DNA of 56,803 nucleotides from Candidatus Binataceae bacterium. Lineage in GTDB: Bacteria > Desulfobacterota > Binatia > Binatales > Binataceae. The position numbers were made by a program, and so were the translations under genes. Below the pieces are notes generated by a model. It was given only the letters and a program-made list of their open reading frames with translations, was not told the DNA's origin and did not search any database. Within the stretch, counting starts at the first letter, position 1, and each line of letters starts with the position of its first letter. Positions 25,598 through 35,100 of the stretch are shown piece by piece. Where the stretch lies: positions 1 through 56,803 of the forward strand of contig DATJXN010000135.1 of assembly GCA_035500095.1 (NCBI GenBank). The letters run 5' to 3'.

Positions 25598-25764
25598 AGC
25601 ATACGCTCTTGCCCGAGCGCTGACCGCGCGTTTGCTGCGAGGCTCCGACCGTCAGCGGGAGATGCGCTCTTTGGTTTCTTCGGGTCCATACGCGCAGTCC
25701 GCCCATCTACCGGGCGCGTATGCCGTAGAGGGTATTTTCGTCAAAAATTCGCTCCCAGACGATA

Positions 25765-25793
25765 TTGCTTGCACCCGCGCCGGTTTGTATATT
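25765..25793 (+). promoter_or_regulatory. Sigma70-type promoter candidate for hpnJ
   Basis: TTGCTT (25765-25770) and TATATT (25788-25793) are separated by exactly 17 bases. The -10 matches consensus at five of six positions and the -35 at three of six. The predicted start of transcription lies about 35 bases before the hpnJ ATG, leaving room for the GGAG ribosome site. The stretch is AT-rich against a GC-rich background. Confidence 0.45.
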
Positions 25794-25834
25794 TCCCCTA
25801 ACCAGTCGGACAGGCCCGTGGAGACGACCAGAAT

Positions 25835-27289
25835 ATGGACGTGATGAAGACGCTTTTCCTGAATCCCCCTTCCTACGAGGACTTTGACGGCGGTGCCGGC
25901 TCGCGTTACCAGGCCACCCGCGAGGTCTGGTCGTTCTGGTATCCGACCTGGCTGGCCTACCCGGCCGGAATGATCCCGGGGGCGCGCCTGCTCGACGCTC
26001 CGCCTCACGGTTACGACCTCAAGCGCACGGTCGAAGAGGCCAGGAATTACGATTTCGTAGTGATCCACACCTCGACGCCGTCGCTGCGGATGGACGCACG
26101 CACGGCCGAGGCTATCAAGACCGCCAATCCCGATTGCATCATCGCCTTCGTCGGCGGCCATCCCACCGCCGAGCCCGAAGGGACGCTCAAGGTCTCATCG
26201 GCGATCGATATCGCCGGACGGCGCGAGTTCGACCACTCGATGGTCGAAGTGGCGCAGGGCTGGGATTGGAGCAAGGTGGGCGGAATCTCGTATCGCAAAA
26301 ACGGTGCGATTCATCACAACCCTGACCGCGCCCAGCTTACCAACGAAGAACTGGACAAGCTGCCGTTCGTCACCGAAATCTATCAAAACAACCTCGACTA
26401 CCTGAAATACAATAGCCCCTACTGCCAGTATCCGTACGTATCGATATACACGGGGCGCGGATGCCCGGCGCGCTGCACTTTCTGCCTGTGGCCGCAGGTC
26501 ACGCAGGGCCATCGCTACCGCGTGCGCAGTCCCGAAAACGTTTACGAAGAAGTCGTCGCGATGAAGAGTAAGTTTCCCAAGATGAAGGAACTGTTCTTCG
26601 ACGACGACACCTTCACCGCCGATCCCGGCCGGGCGCGGAAGATCGCCCAGCTCCTCAAGCCGCTTGGCATCACCTGGTCAACCAATTCGCGCGCCAACGT
26701 CGATTACGAAACCCTCAAGGTGCTCAAGGACGGCGGCCTGCGGCTGTTCGTGGTCGGCTACGAAAGCGGCAACGACCAGATCCTGAGGAACATCAAGAAG
26801 GGCGTCCGGCTCGACCGCGCGCGACGCTTCACCCGCGACTGCCACGAAGTCGGCATCCTGATTCACGGTACCTTCATCCTCGGTCTGCCCGGCGAAACCC
26901 GCGAGACGATCCAGGAGACGATGCGTTTTGCGCGCGAGATGGACTGCGAGACCATCCAGGTCTCGCTGGCGTCGCCCTATCCTGGCACCGAGCTCTACAA
27001 CTATGTGGTCAAGAACGGCTACCTCGCCGTCAACCCGCTGCTCGACGAGTCGGGCTATCAGAAGTGCACGATCAAATATCCGGGGCTGAGCAACGACGAG
27101 ATCTACGGCGCGGTCGAGCGCTTCTACCGCAGCTTCTACTTCCGCCCGCGCTATATCTTCAAAGCGGTGCGCAAGATGGTGAGTTCGCGCGAGGAATGCA
27201 AACGGCTGCTCAAAGAGGGCGGACAGTTCCTTTCAACAATGCGCCAGCGGCGGGCGCAGGCTTCAGTGGCCGAGCAGGCCTCGGCCTAG
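25835..27289 (+). CDS. hpnJ: Hopanoid-associated radical SAM protein HpnJ
   Basis: The 484-residue B12-binding-like plus radical SAM protein carries the HpnJ opening FLNPPSYEDFDGGAGSRYQA and the 4Fe-4S motif C-x3-C-x2-C at Cys210, Cys214 and Cys217 (RGCPARCTFC). Further marks are KELFFDDDTF, the SAM-site strand GYESGNDQILRNIKKG and HGTFILGLPGET. The N-terminal ~130 residues (VVIHTSTPSLRMD, FVGGHPT) have the cobalamin-domain shape but no DxHxxG. In Burkholderia, HpnJ is needed to turn the glucosamine headgroup of bacteriohopanetetrol into the cyclitol ether. It starts at ATG 25835 and is followed 103 bp on by hpnI. A possible promoter lies just upstream. Confidence 0.92.
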   Translation: MDVMKTLFLNPPSYEDFDGGAGSRYQATREVWSFWYPTWLAYPAGMIPGARLLDAPPHGYDLKRTVEEARNYDFVVIHTSTPSLRMDARTAEAIKTANPDCIIAFVGGHPTAEPEGTLKVSSAIDIAGRREFDHSMVEVAQGWDWSKVGGISYRKNGAIHHNPDRAQLTNEELDKLPFVTEIYQNNLDYLKYNSPYCQYPYVSIYTGRGCPARCTFCLWPQVTQGHRYRVRSPENVYEEVVAMKSKFPKMKELFFDDDTFTADPGRARKIAQLLKPLGITWSTNSRANVDYETLKVLKDGGLRLFVVGYESGNDQILRNIKKGVRLDRARRFTRDCHEVGILIHGTFILGLPGETRETIQETMRFAREMDCETIQVSLASPYPGTELYNYVVKNGYLAVNPLLDESGYQKCTIKYPGLSNDEIYGAVERFYRSFYFRPRYIFKAVRKMVSSREECKRLLKEGGQFLSTMRQRRAQASVAEQASA

Positions 27290-27392
27290 CCGCGCAGTCC
27301 GTGCCTGCGACAGCTGTCGCCCGGGAATCTTTGGCGTCAGCCCGTTCGTGGGGCCGCGCGCCGGTGGCCTTGCTCAGGACCCTCAACGTCTC

Positions 27393-28556
27393 GTGACTAC
27401 CGCGTTGTTCTGGCTCGCGGCGCTCGGCCTCGCGAGCTCGTTGATTTATTATGCGGCTTCTACAATCGCTGCGATGCACTTCGCCGCGCACGCCGCCGAT
27501 CCGCCGCCGCCACTGCCCAAGCCGCCGCCGCGCATCGCTGTGCTGAAACCGCTCTCCGGGCTCTCCTCCAATCTGCTCGCCAATCTCACCAGCTACCTTG
27601 AGAGCGGCTACCCGCGCGCCGACTTCTTCTTCGCCGTTCCGAGCTACGAGGATCGCGCCGCCGAGGCGCCGGTCGCGCTCCGCTCCCGCTATCCATACGC
27701 GAGCATCACGCTCATCGTCGGCGACGAGCCCGGCATCGCCAACCGCAAGATCGCCAAAGTCGTCCGCATGGCCGAGCGCGCCGAGCGGGCCGACGCCTTC
27801 GTGCTGAGCGACGCCGACATCTCGGTCGAGCGCGGCCACCTCGAGCGGCTCGTCGCCGAACTCTTCGCCGATGAGCGCGTGGGCATGATGACATGCGCCT
27901 ATCGCGCGCGGCCGACCGGCTCGTTCGCGTCGCGCCTGGCGGCGTCGTTTATCAACACCGACTTCGCGCCGCAAGTGATGCTGGCGGTCGCCGTCGAATC
28001 GTTGCGCTACGCCTTCGGCGCGACCATCGCGGTGCGCCGGGCGGCCCTGGAAGCCGCCGGCGGCATGCGCGCGCTTGGCGAGAAGCTCGCCGACGACTTC
28101 GAGCTGGGCCGCGCAGTGGCCGACAAAGGCTGGGAAATCCGACTCTCGCGCTCGCTCGTCACCTCGGGCTCCGAAGAACGGGATTTCCGCGAGTTCTGGC
28201 AGCGCAAGCTGCGCTGGGCGCGGACCTATCGCATCATGCGCCCGCTGAGCCTCCTGACCATCATGATCAACGGCCCCCTGTGGGGGCTGGTGATGCTGGC
28301 CGCGACCGGCGCGAGCCCCGCCGCGGCAGCCCTTTGCGCCGGCGTGATCTCGGCGCGCCTGGCGAGTTCGGCGCTGATCCTCGCGCGCGCGCTCAAACTG
28401 CCGGAGCTGCTGGGCGATCTCTGGCTGGTGCCGCTGAAGGACCTCGTGATGGCGGCGATCTGGGCCGCGAGCCTCGTCGGCAACGAGGTATCATGGGGCG
28501 GGCGGCGCTTTATCATTTCGGACACCGGCGTGATGCGTGAGATCACCGATGGATAG
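27393..28556 (+). CDS. hpnI: Hopanoid-associated glycosyltransferase HpnI
   Basis: The family 2 glycosyltransferase has an N-terminal membrane helix (about 5-28), the GT2 opening RIAVLKPLSG, the metal site FVLSDADIS (Asp140-Ala-Asp142), an acceptor-side LADDFELGRAV and QRKLRW near residues 269-274. C-terminal helices follow. HpnI adds an N-acetylglucosamine headgroup to bacteriohopanetetrol in Burkholderia; the same step is inferred here. The frame is open from a GTG at 27348, but the GTG at 27393 (MTTALFWLAAL) puts the start next to the membrane helix as in relatives; neither has a strong ribosome site. The 3' end overlaps the transporter gene by eight bases. The usual hpnK deacetylase is not between or next to hpnI and hpnJ. 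Confidence 0.9.
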   Translation: MTTALFWLAALGLASSLIYYAASTIAAMHFAAHAADPPPPLPKPPPRIAVLKPLSGLSSNLLANLTSYLESGYPRADFFFAVPSYEDRAAEAPVALRSRYPYASITLIVGDEPGIANRKIAKVVRMAERAERADAFVLSDADISVERGHLERLVAELFADERVGMMTCAYRARPTGSFASRLAASFINTDFAPQVMLAVAVESLRYAFGATIAVRRAALEAAGGMRALGEKLADDFELGRAVADKGWEIRLSRSLVTSGSEERDFREFWQRKLRWARTYRIMRPLSLLTIMINGPLWGLVMLAATGASPAAAALCAGVISARLASSALILARALKLPELLGDLWLVPLKDLVMAAIWAASLVGNEVSWGGRRFIISDTGVMREITDG

Positions 28557-29436
28557 CGCGTGGGGCGTGCTTGCGCAGAACCTCGCGCTGGGCCTAGTCG
28601 CGAGCATGCTCCTGGCCTTGGGTCTGCTGATGATGAAAATGCGCGCGCACGCCCTGCCGATCGCGGGCGCACGCGGGATCCTGGGCGCGCTCGTCGCCTG
28701 GATTCGCGATCCGATATGGACCGGGGGACTGGTGGTGCAGACGGCCGGCTATGCGTTGTACATGGTCGCGCTCGCCGGCGCGCCCGTCTCGATGATGGCG
28801 GTGGCGATGCAGGGCGGAATCGTGCTGTTCGTCGCGCTTGCGGTCCTCTTCCTTAAAGAGCGCGCGCGAATCTGGGAATGGCTCGGCATTGGCGCCTTCA
28901 TCGTGGCCGCGCTGATGCTTGCCGCGTCGCTCGGCGCGGGCGCCGCGCAGCGCTCGCCCGATGTGCCCGCGCTGGCACTGTCTTCGCTGGCGGCGGTTGC
29001 GATCACGTTGGCGCTACTGCTTCCGCAAGGGCTGCAGCGCAACGCCGCAGCGGCCGCAGCCGCCTCGGGAATCGCGCTCGGGTTTGCGAGCCTCTACACC
29101 AAGCCGCTGGCCGACCGGCTGGCGGGCGCTCCCGACCTTGCCGCCCTCGCGTTCGTGCTCGCCGCGAGTCCTTACACGTACCTGACGATCGCGGCCAACG
29201 TGGCGGGGCTGGTGATGCTGCAGAACTCGTTCGCGATCGGCCGCGGGATTATCGCAATGCCGCTTTCGTCGGCGATCTCCAACGTGATTCCGATCGCAGG
29301 GGGAATTCTCGCCTTCGGCGAACGGCTGCCAGACGATCCTTATGCGGCGGCAATGCGAGCGGGGGCGTTCGTTCTGACTATCGTCGCAAGCGCAGCGCTT
29401 GCCGCAGGCGACCTCGGCGCGACGGTCGCGCGCTAG
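28549..29436 (+). CDS. DMT/EamA-like ten-helix transporter
   Basis: The 295-residue, very hydrophobic protein has two repeats of about five helices, the pattern of the drug/metabolite transporter superfamily. It resembles the NIPA/small-membrane-protein branch in YALYMVALAGAPVSMMAVAMQ and LFVALAVLFLKERARIWEWLG in the first repeat, and PLSSAISNVIPIAGGILAFGE in the second. The ATG at 28549 lies eight bases inside hpnI, so it is translationally coupled to it; a GTG at 28537 is an in-frame alternative. The substrate is unknown. Tight coupling to hpnI makes a lipid or sugar-lipid link worth testing. Confidence 0.75.
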   Translation: MDSAWGVLAQNLALGLVASMLLALGLLMMKMRAHALPIAGARGILGALVAWIRDPIWTGGLVVQTAGYALYMVALAGAPVSMMAVAMQGGIVLFVALAVLFLKERARIWEWLGIGAFIVAALMLAASLGAGAAQRSPDVPALALSSLAAVAITLALLLPQGLQRNAAAAAAASGIALGFASLYTKPLADRLAGAPDLAALAFVLAASPYTYLTIAANVAGLVMLQNSFAIGRGIIAMPLSSAISNVIPIAGGILAFGERLPDDPYAAAMRAGAFVLTIVASAALAAGDLGATVAR

Positions 29437-29442
29437 CCGAAT

Positions 29443-30648
29443 CTAACCGATAGTGCCGGCCTCGCGCAGAGCGGCGATCTCGTCCGCGCTGTAGCCCGCG
29501 CCGTGCAGCACTTCGTCGGTATGTTCGCCGAGCCGCGGCGGCATCGAGCGCAGCGTCGCCTTCTCGCCGTTGACGTTGACCGCGACGTCGACGATCTCGA
29601 AATCAGGGACACGGAAGCCGTCGATCCGCTTGATCATCCCGACGGCGTTGACCTGCGGGTCGTCGTGCACCTGGTCGAGGCGGTTGATCGGGCTGCACGG
29701 CACGCCAACCTCGCGCAGCGCGGCGACCCAGTGTTCTGTCGGACGCCGCCGCGTGCGCTCTTCGATAAGCGCGTGAAGCTCAGCGCGGCGCGGAACGCGC
29801 GCGGCGTTGCTGCTGAAGCGATCGTCGCGGATAAGCTCCGGAATCTCAAGGCGCTCGCACAGGCGGCCGAACAGCCGATCGTTGCCCGCCGCAATCATGA
29901 TCCATCCGTCCCCGGTCTCGAACGCCTCGTAGGGCGCCGCCGCCGGCGACGCCGAGCCGGTGCGCTCGGGCACCTCTCCGGTCGCCACGTAGTTGCTCAT
30001 ATGCAGCGTGGTCCACGCGACCCCGGTTTCGAGCAGGCTCACGCCGACCCGTGCTCCGCGGCCGGTCCTGCCCCGCTCGATAATCGCGGCGAGCACGCCG
30101 GAGAACAGCCACAATCCGGAACCCATGTCGATAATTGGAACGACAACGCGCGCGGGCGGCGCGCCCGGATGGCCCGTGACGCTGATCACGCCCGAGTGCG
30201 CCTGGCCGAGCGGATCGTAGCCGGGCAGCTGACGCATCGGTCCGGTTTCGCCAAAACCGCTGATCGCGGCGTAGATGAGCCGCGGGTTGCGCGCTTTCAG
30301 GTCGTCGTAGCCAAGACCGCGCGCCTCGGCGCTCCCGGGCTTGAGCGAATGGACGAAGATGTCGGCGCGCTCGGCGAGCCGGCGCACGACCGCGAGGCCG
30401 GCGGGATGGTCGAGATCGACGCAGACACTCTTTTTGTTCCGGTTGTAAGCTAAAAACGCGGTCGAATCGCCGGGCTCGGTAGCGCCGCCGCTCCATGCGG
30501 GGGCATAGCGGCGCGAATCATCGCCGATTCCGGGGCGTTCGATCTTGATGACGGTCGCGCCGAAGTCGCCGAGAAGTTGAGTGCAATACGGGCCGGCCAC
30601 GTTTTGCGTAAGGTCGACCGCAACAATTCCGTCGAGAGTATTAGGCAT
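29443..30648 (-). CDS. Family III CoA-transferase (CaiB/BaiF)
   Basis: The 401-residue enzyme moves CoA between carboxylic acids in the cytoplasm. Family marks are VDLTQNVAGPYCTQLLGDFGATVIKIE (N-terminal fold), AYNRNKKSVCVDL, ISGFGETGPMRQLPGYDPLGQAHSG with the catalytic Asp145, and PIIDMGSGLWLFSGVLAAI. The tail has the C-terminal PRRAELHALIEERTRRRP block that closes the interlocked dimer. Its substrates cannot be read; formyl-, carnitine-, bile-acid- and succinyl-CoA users share these motifs. Its stop faces the DMT transporter stop with only six bases between. It lies 72 bp downstream of the peroxiredoxin on the same strand and may be in the same operon. Confidence 0.92.
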   Translation of the reverse strand: MPNTLDGIVAVDLTQNVAGPYCTQLLGDFGATVIKIERPGIGDDSRRYAPAWSGGATEPGDSTAFLAYNRNKKSVCVDLDHPAGLAVVRRLAERADIFVHSLKPGSAEARGLGYDDLKARNPRLIYAAISGFGETGPMRQLPGYDPLGQAHSGVISVTGHPGAPPARVVVPIIDMGSGLWLFSGVLAAIIERGRTGRGARVGVSLLETGVAWTTLHMSNYVATGEVPERTGSASPAAAPYEAFETGDGWIMIAAGNDRLFGRLCERLEIPELIRDDRFSSNAARVPRRAELHALIEERTRRRPTEHWVAALREVGVPCSPINRLDQVHDDPQVNAVGMIKRIDGFRVPDFEIVDVAVNVNGEKATLRSMPPRLGEHTDEVLHGAGYSADEIAALREAGTIG

Positions 30649-30720
30649 CCGCCAGGCGCCGGCTCCGGGTTGGGGCGGGCCGGCGCGGATCGGAATCTGC
30701 GCCGGCGCTCGCGCGAGTTG

Positions 30721-31185
30721 CTATATTTCCTTGAGACACATCTTGATCGCGTCGAGGTCGGGGATCTGACGAGCGTCCTCGAGCACTTCGCGATAGCGGA
30801 CCTTGCCCTGACTGTCGATCACGTAGGCCGAGCGTTTGCATACGCCCTTGAAGCCCAGCAGTTCGGGATACATCGAGTCGTAGGCCGGCGACACTTCCTT
30901 GTTGTAGTCGCTCAGCAGCGGGAACTGATAATTCTGCTCGCGCGCCCATGCGTCGAGCGCGAACGGGCTGTCGGTCGAAATACCAAATACCTTGCATCCG
31001 AGCTGTTCGTACTCTGCCAGCGTGTCCCGCACGCCGCAAAATTCCTTGGTTCAAGTGCCGGTAAACGCAAGCGGCACGAAGAGCAAGAGAACCTTGCTGC
31101 CGCGCAAATCCGAAAGTTTCACGTCCTGCATCTTATTCGACTTCATCGTGAAGTCGGGCGCCTGCTGTCCGACCTGTAAAGCCAT
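30721..31185 (-). CDS. Selenocysteine-containing peroxiredoxin (TGA read as Sec45)
   Basis: From ATG 31185, with AAGGAG six bases upstream, the frame reads 154 codons to TAG at 30721, broken only by TGA at 31053-31051. Around it the protein reads FVPLAFTGT-TGA-TKEFCGVRD. The peroxiredoxin active-site motif P-x3-T-x2-C puts the peroxidatic Cys exactly at the TGA, so codon 45 is best read as selenocysteine. Protein homology continues on both sides (VGQQAPDF before; VFGISTDSPFALDAW, FPLLSDYNKEVSPAY and KRSAYVIDSQGKVRY with the conserved Arg118 after). Cys50 lies five residues on. A SECIS-like hairpin follows the TGA. Sec peroxiredoxins reducing hydroperoxides are known in anaerobes and Deltaproteobacteria. 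A Cys-to-stop mutation or sequencing error is the alternative. SMP-30 lies 36 bp upstream in the same direction. Confidence 0.88.
31018..31036 (-). promoter_or_regulatory. Bacterial SECIS-like hairpin for Sec45
   Basis: In the mRNA, downstream of the TGA, CGGCGTG pairs with CACGCTG (seven pairs, one G-U) around a CGGGA loop. The loop lies 22-26 bases after the TGA, within the usual 16-37 base window, and has G at its second position, as bacterial SECIS loops require. The stem is inside the coding sequence, as in E. coli formate dehydrogenase. Confidence 0.7.
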
Positions 31186-31221
31186 CCGCGTCTCCTTGTG
31201 CGACGGTTTTCTCAGCCATTC

Positions 31222-32067
31222 CTAGAAACGACCTTTCGGCACTTTCAGACCCGGAACGTCCGAGCGCATCCTGAATATCGTGCCCTTGCGATTCGCGTCC
31301 TCCGTATTGTCGGCCGTCACCACGTACAGATCCATCATGTCGGCGCCGCCGAAGCAGAGGCTCGTCACCATCGTTGACGGCATCTTGACTCTGCGCTCGA
31401 GCGTGGCGTCCGCCTTGATGCGCACGACCTCGCCGTAGCGCACGACCGCGACCCACACTCCGCCCTCGACGTCAACCGCCATCCCGTCCGGCCATCCCTC
31501 GGGCAGCTGCGCGAAGACGCGGCGGTCCTTGAGCCTGCGGTCGGCGGTGACGTCATAGACCCACACCGCCCGCGTGGTCGAATCGCAATGATACAGCAGC
31601 TTGGCGTCCGGGCTAAAGCCCATCCCGTTGGTCACCTCGATCCCCTCCCACAGCTTGGTCACGGTGTTGGGCGGGTCGACGCGAAAGACGTTGCCGGGGA
31701 TGGGCGTGTCGGAGGAGAGCGCGTCGAATTCGAGCGAGCCTACGAAGATGCTGCCCTCGCCATCGACGGTAAGGTCGTTCAGGCCGCGCAGCGCTCGCCC
31801 TTCCCATTCGGTGAACAGGTCGCGGCTTTGCCTCGTCGTCTCGTCCCAGCAAATCAGGCTGCGGCCGCTGCATACGATGCCGCCCGGAGCATTGAGCGCG
31901 ATTCCCCCGACGCCGCGCCGGCGCGGGATGAGCGTCTCGACGGCGCCGTCGGGGCTGCGCCGGTAAACGCCGCCGTTGGGAACGTCGCTGAAGTAGAGCC
32001 GGTTGCGTTCGTCGACGCGCGGCCCCTCGATAAGGCCGTAGCCGTAGGCCAGGGTTTCAAGCTGCAT
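31222..32067 (-). CDS. SMP-30/gluconolactonase family protein
   Basis: The 281-residue six-bladed beta-propeller lactonase has its divalent-metal ligands in place: Glu14 in GLIEGPRVD, Asn147 in EVTNGMGFSPD and Asp194 in GWPDGMAVD. Repeating blade strands are visible (YFSDVPNGGVYR, VWVAVVRYGEVVRI). Members hydrolyse sugar lactones or related esters. The frame is open to 32430, but the ATG at 32067 has GGAGGA seven bases upstream and matches the family start. It lies 36 bp before the selenocysteine peroxiredoxin and is probably its operon partner; no signal peptide is seen, so it would be cytoplasmic. Confidence 0.9.
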   Translation of the reverse strand: MQLETLAYGYGLIEGPRVDERNRLYFSDVPNGGVYRRSPDGAVETLIPRRRGVGGIALNAPGGIVCSGRSLICWDETTRQSRDLFTEWEGRALRGLNDLTVDGEGSIFVGSLEFDALSSDTPIPGNVFRVDPPNTVTKLWEGIEVTNGMGFSPDAKLLYHCDSTTRAVWVYDVTADRRLKDRRVFAQLPEGWPDGMAVDVEGGVWVAVVRYGEVVRIKADATLERRVKMPSTMVTSLCFGGADMMDLYVVTADNTEDANRKGTIFRMRSDVPGLKVPKGRF

Positions 32068-32141
32068 CGCGCGATCCTCCGAGGCCGATTTAGCACGGCG
32101 CAAGCCCGGCGGCGAGGAGCCCGCGAACGCCGCCTGTGCGG

Positions 32142-35100
32142 TCAGACGCGCAGCGTTACCGGCCTGGGCGGCGGCGCATCGCTCAGGCGCAGCCGGCGAT
32201 GGCAGAGATAGATTAGCACCGGCTGAAGAATGCGAGTCACCAGCAGGATCGCGAGCGCGCCGCCGATCACCACGATCGCCAGCGGGCGCTGAGTCTGCGC
32301 GCCGATCCGGGTCGAGAGCGCCGCCGGCAGCAATCCGAACGCGTCGACCATGTCGGTCATCATCGTCGCGCGAAGCCGCCGGTCCGAGCCCATAACGATA
32401 GCCTCGCGGAACGGATGGCCCTCCTGCCATAGCTGGCGGATATAGAAGCTCAGCAGAATTCCGTCCATCACGGCGATCCCGAAGATCGAGATGAAGCCGA
32501 CCGCGGCCGAAACGCTGAATGGCGTACGAGTCAGGTAGAGGCCCAGGATGCCGCCCATGCAGGCGACCGGAATCTGCGCCATGATGACAAAGGTATCGAT
32601 GAGCGAGGTCGTCGCCGCGTAGAGCACGCCGGCTATCAGCACGAGCGCAAACGGCACCACGATCATCAGGCGGCGATTAGCCTCCTGCAATTCTCCATAT
32701 TCGCCGGCCCATTCGAGGTGCACCCCTTCGGGCAGGTTTATCTCGCGCGCGACCGTCTGCTTTGCGCTTTCGACCGTACTCTGGAGGTCGCGTCCGCGCA
32801 CGGCGAAGCGCACGGGCACATACCGTTCGAGACCTTCGCGATAGATAAACGACGCGCCTTCTTCGGTGCGCACCTGTGCGATCTGCGCGAGCGGAATATC
32901 GGCGCCGGCGGGCGTGGCGACCCGGATGTTGCGAATCGCGTCGAGGCTCTGGCGGTACTGCGGCTTCCATCGCACGACCAGGTCGAAGCGCTCGTCGCCC
33001 TCGAACACCTGGGTCACGGCCTGACCGCCGATCGCCGCCTGCACGATCGCAGCGACGTCGGAGACGTTCAATCCGTAGCGCGCGGCCGCCGCGCGGTCGG
33101 GCTTGATCACCAAATTGGGCTGACCAAGCGATCGGTACACCGCCATATCAACGGCTCCGGGCACTTTGCCGATCACTTCGACCAACTGATTGGCGATACG
33201 TTCGTCCACTGCGAGGTCGCGCCCAAACACCTTGACCGAGTTCGTGCCTTTTACACCCGAGAGCGCTTCGTCGATATTCGCTTCGATATTCTGCGAGTAG
33301 TCGAAGCTGACTCCCGGCATCTCGCGCCGCAATTTCGTGTCGATCCGTCGGACCATCTCCGGTTTGGTAAGCCCGGCAGGCCACTCAGCGGCCGGCTTGA
33401 GATCGACCGAGAATTCGATACTGAAGAAACCGGTGGTCTCGGTGCCGTCGTCCGGGCGGCCGAGCTGCGACACCACAGTCGTCACTTCGGGGAAGGACAT
33501 CAGCAACTGCCGCATGCGATTGGCGAGCACTGCACCGCGCATGAGCGATATCGTTGGCGGCATCGTGGCCGTCAGCCAGACGTTGCCTTCTTCGAGCTTG
33601 GGCAGGAATTCGCCGCCCAGGCGTGGATAGGTCGAAGCCGCGGCGGCGGCCAGCATCAGGACCACGACCAGGGTCAGCCGCGGCCATCGGAGCACGCGCA
33701 TGAACATGCCGTGATAAAAGCGCGCGATCCCGTTCCACAACGGGTTGTAGACGTCGTGCAGACCGCGCGCGAAAGCGAACGAACCCAGCACCGGCGTGAG
33801 CGTGACCGCGAGCAGGATCGCGCTGCCCAGCGCGTAGGCATAGGTATGCGACATCGGCGAGAAGATCGCGCCCTCGACCCCGCGCATCGTGAACAGCGGC
33901 AAAAAGGCGATCACGAAAATCAGGGTCGAGAAGAGCATCGGCCCTCCGACCTCCTGAGCGGCGCGCAGGATGCGCCCGAACGGAGATTCGTGCTCGAATT
34001 CGTCGGAGCTCAGGTGGCGATGGATGTTCTCCATCACGATCACGGTGGTATCGATGATGATGCCGAAGTCGATCGCGCCGAGCGAAATCAGGTTGGCCGG
34101 CGTGTCGCTTACCTTCATCAGGATGAACGCGCCGCATAGCGCCAGCGGGATATTGATCGCGGCGATAACCGCCGCCTTGAGATTGCTGAGAAAAAAGATC
34201 AGCACCAGGAAGACCAGCGCCATCCCGATCGTGAGATTCTCCAGCACCGTGCGCAGCGTGGTCTCGACCAGCGCCGTGCGATCGTAATACGGCACGACCT
34301 GGTAGCCGCGCGGCAGCATCCCCGAGGTGTTGAGCTGCTTTACTTTGGCCTCCACGCCGCGCAGCGTCTTGAGCGTGTTGCCGTACTTGCGCATCAGGAC
34401 GATGCCCTCGCTCACTTCGTCGCGGTTGTTCATGCCGACGATTCCCAGCCGCGGCGCGTAGCCGACGGAGACCTCGGCCACGTTGTTGACCGTGATCGGC
34501 GTCGCCTTGTTGACCGCGAGCAGGGTGTTGCGGATGTCGTCGAGCGAATCGATAAAGCCCAGCCCGCGCACGTCGAAGGCCTGCTCGCCCACGTCCAGGT
34601 AGTTGCCACCCGAGCTGATATTGGCGTTGGCGAGCGCGCCGGTCAGAGCGGAGAGCGGAACGTGGTAGTAATCGAGCTTCTGCGGGTCAACGTCGACCTG
34701 ATATTCCTTGGTCAGTCCGCCAAAGGTGCTGTCGCCGATAACGCCGGGCACCGTGCTGAGCTGGCGCGAAACAATCCAGTCGTTAACTGTCTTCTGATTG
34801 AGCAGATCGTGGTCGGGGCTCTCGATCGTGTAGCGGTAAATCTCGCCGATCGAGTTCTCAGGCGAGATTGCGGCCGTGATACCCGCCGGGAGGCTGACAA
34901 ACTGGAGCTGGTTGACGGTCTCGGCGTTGTCCCAGTAGTAGTCGCTATCCCAGGAGAAGTAGCAGCGGATGTCGGAGAGGCCGAACAGCGAAATCGAGCG
35001 CATCGCTTCAAGGTTGCGCGTGGTGCTGAGCGTGTATTCGAGCGGCACCGTCACCAGCCGCTCGACCTCCTCGGCGCTGAGCCCGTTGGGCAGCGTCAGA

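Noticed and set aside
30721-31032. Separate 103-residue protein beginning at an ATG or similar start within the peroxiredoxin
   Set aside because: It lacks the active-site strand and any ribosome site. The missing N-terminal part with good homology and an AAGGAG start lies just upstream in the same frame across one TGA.
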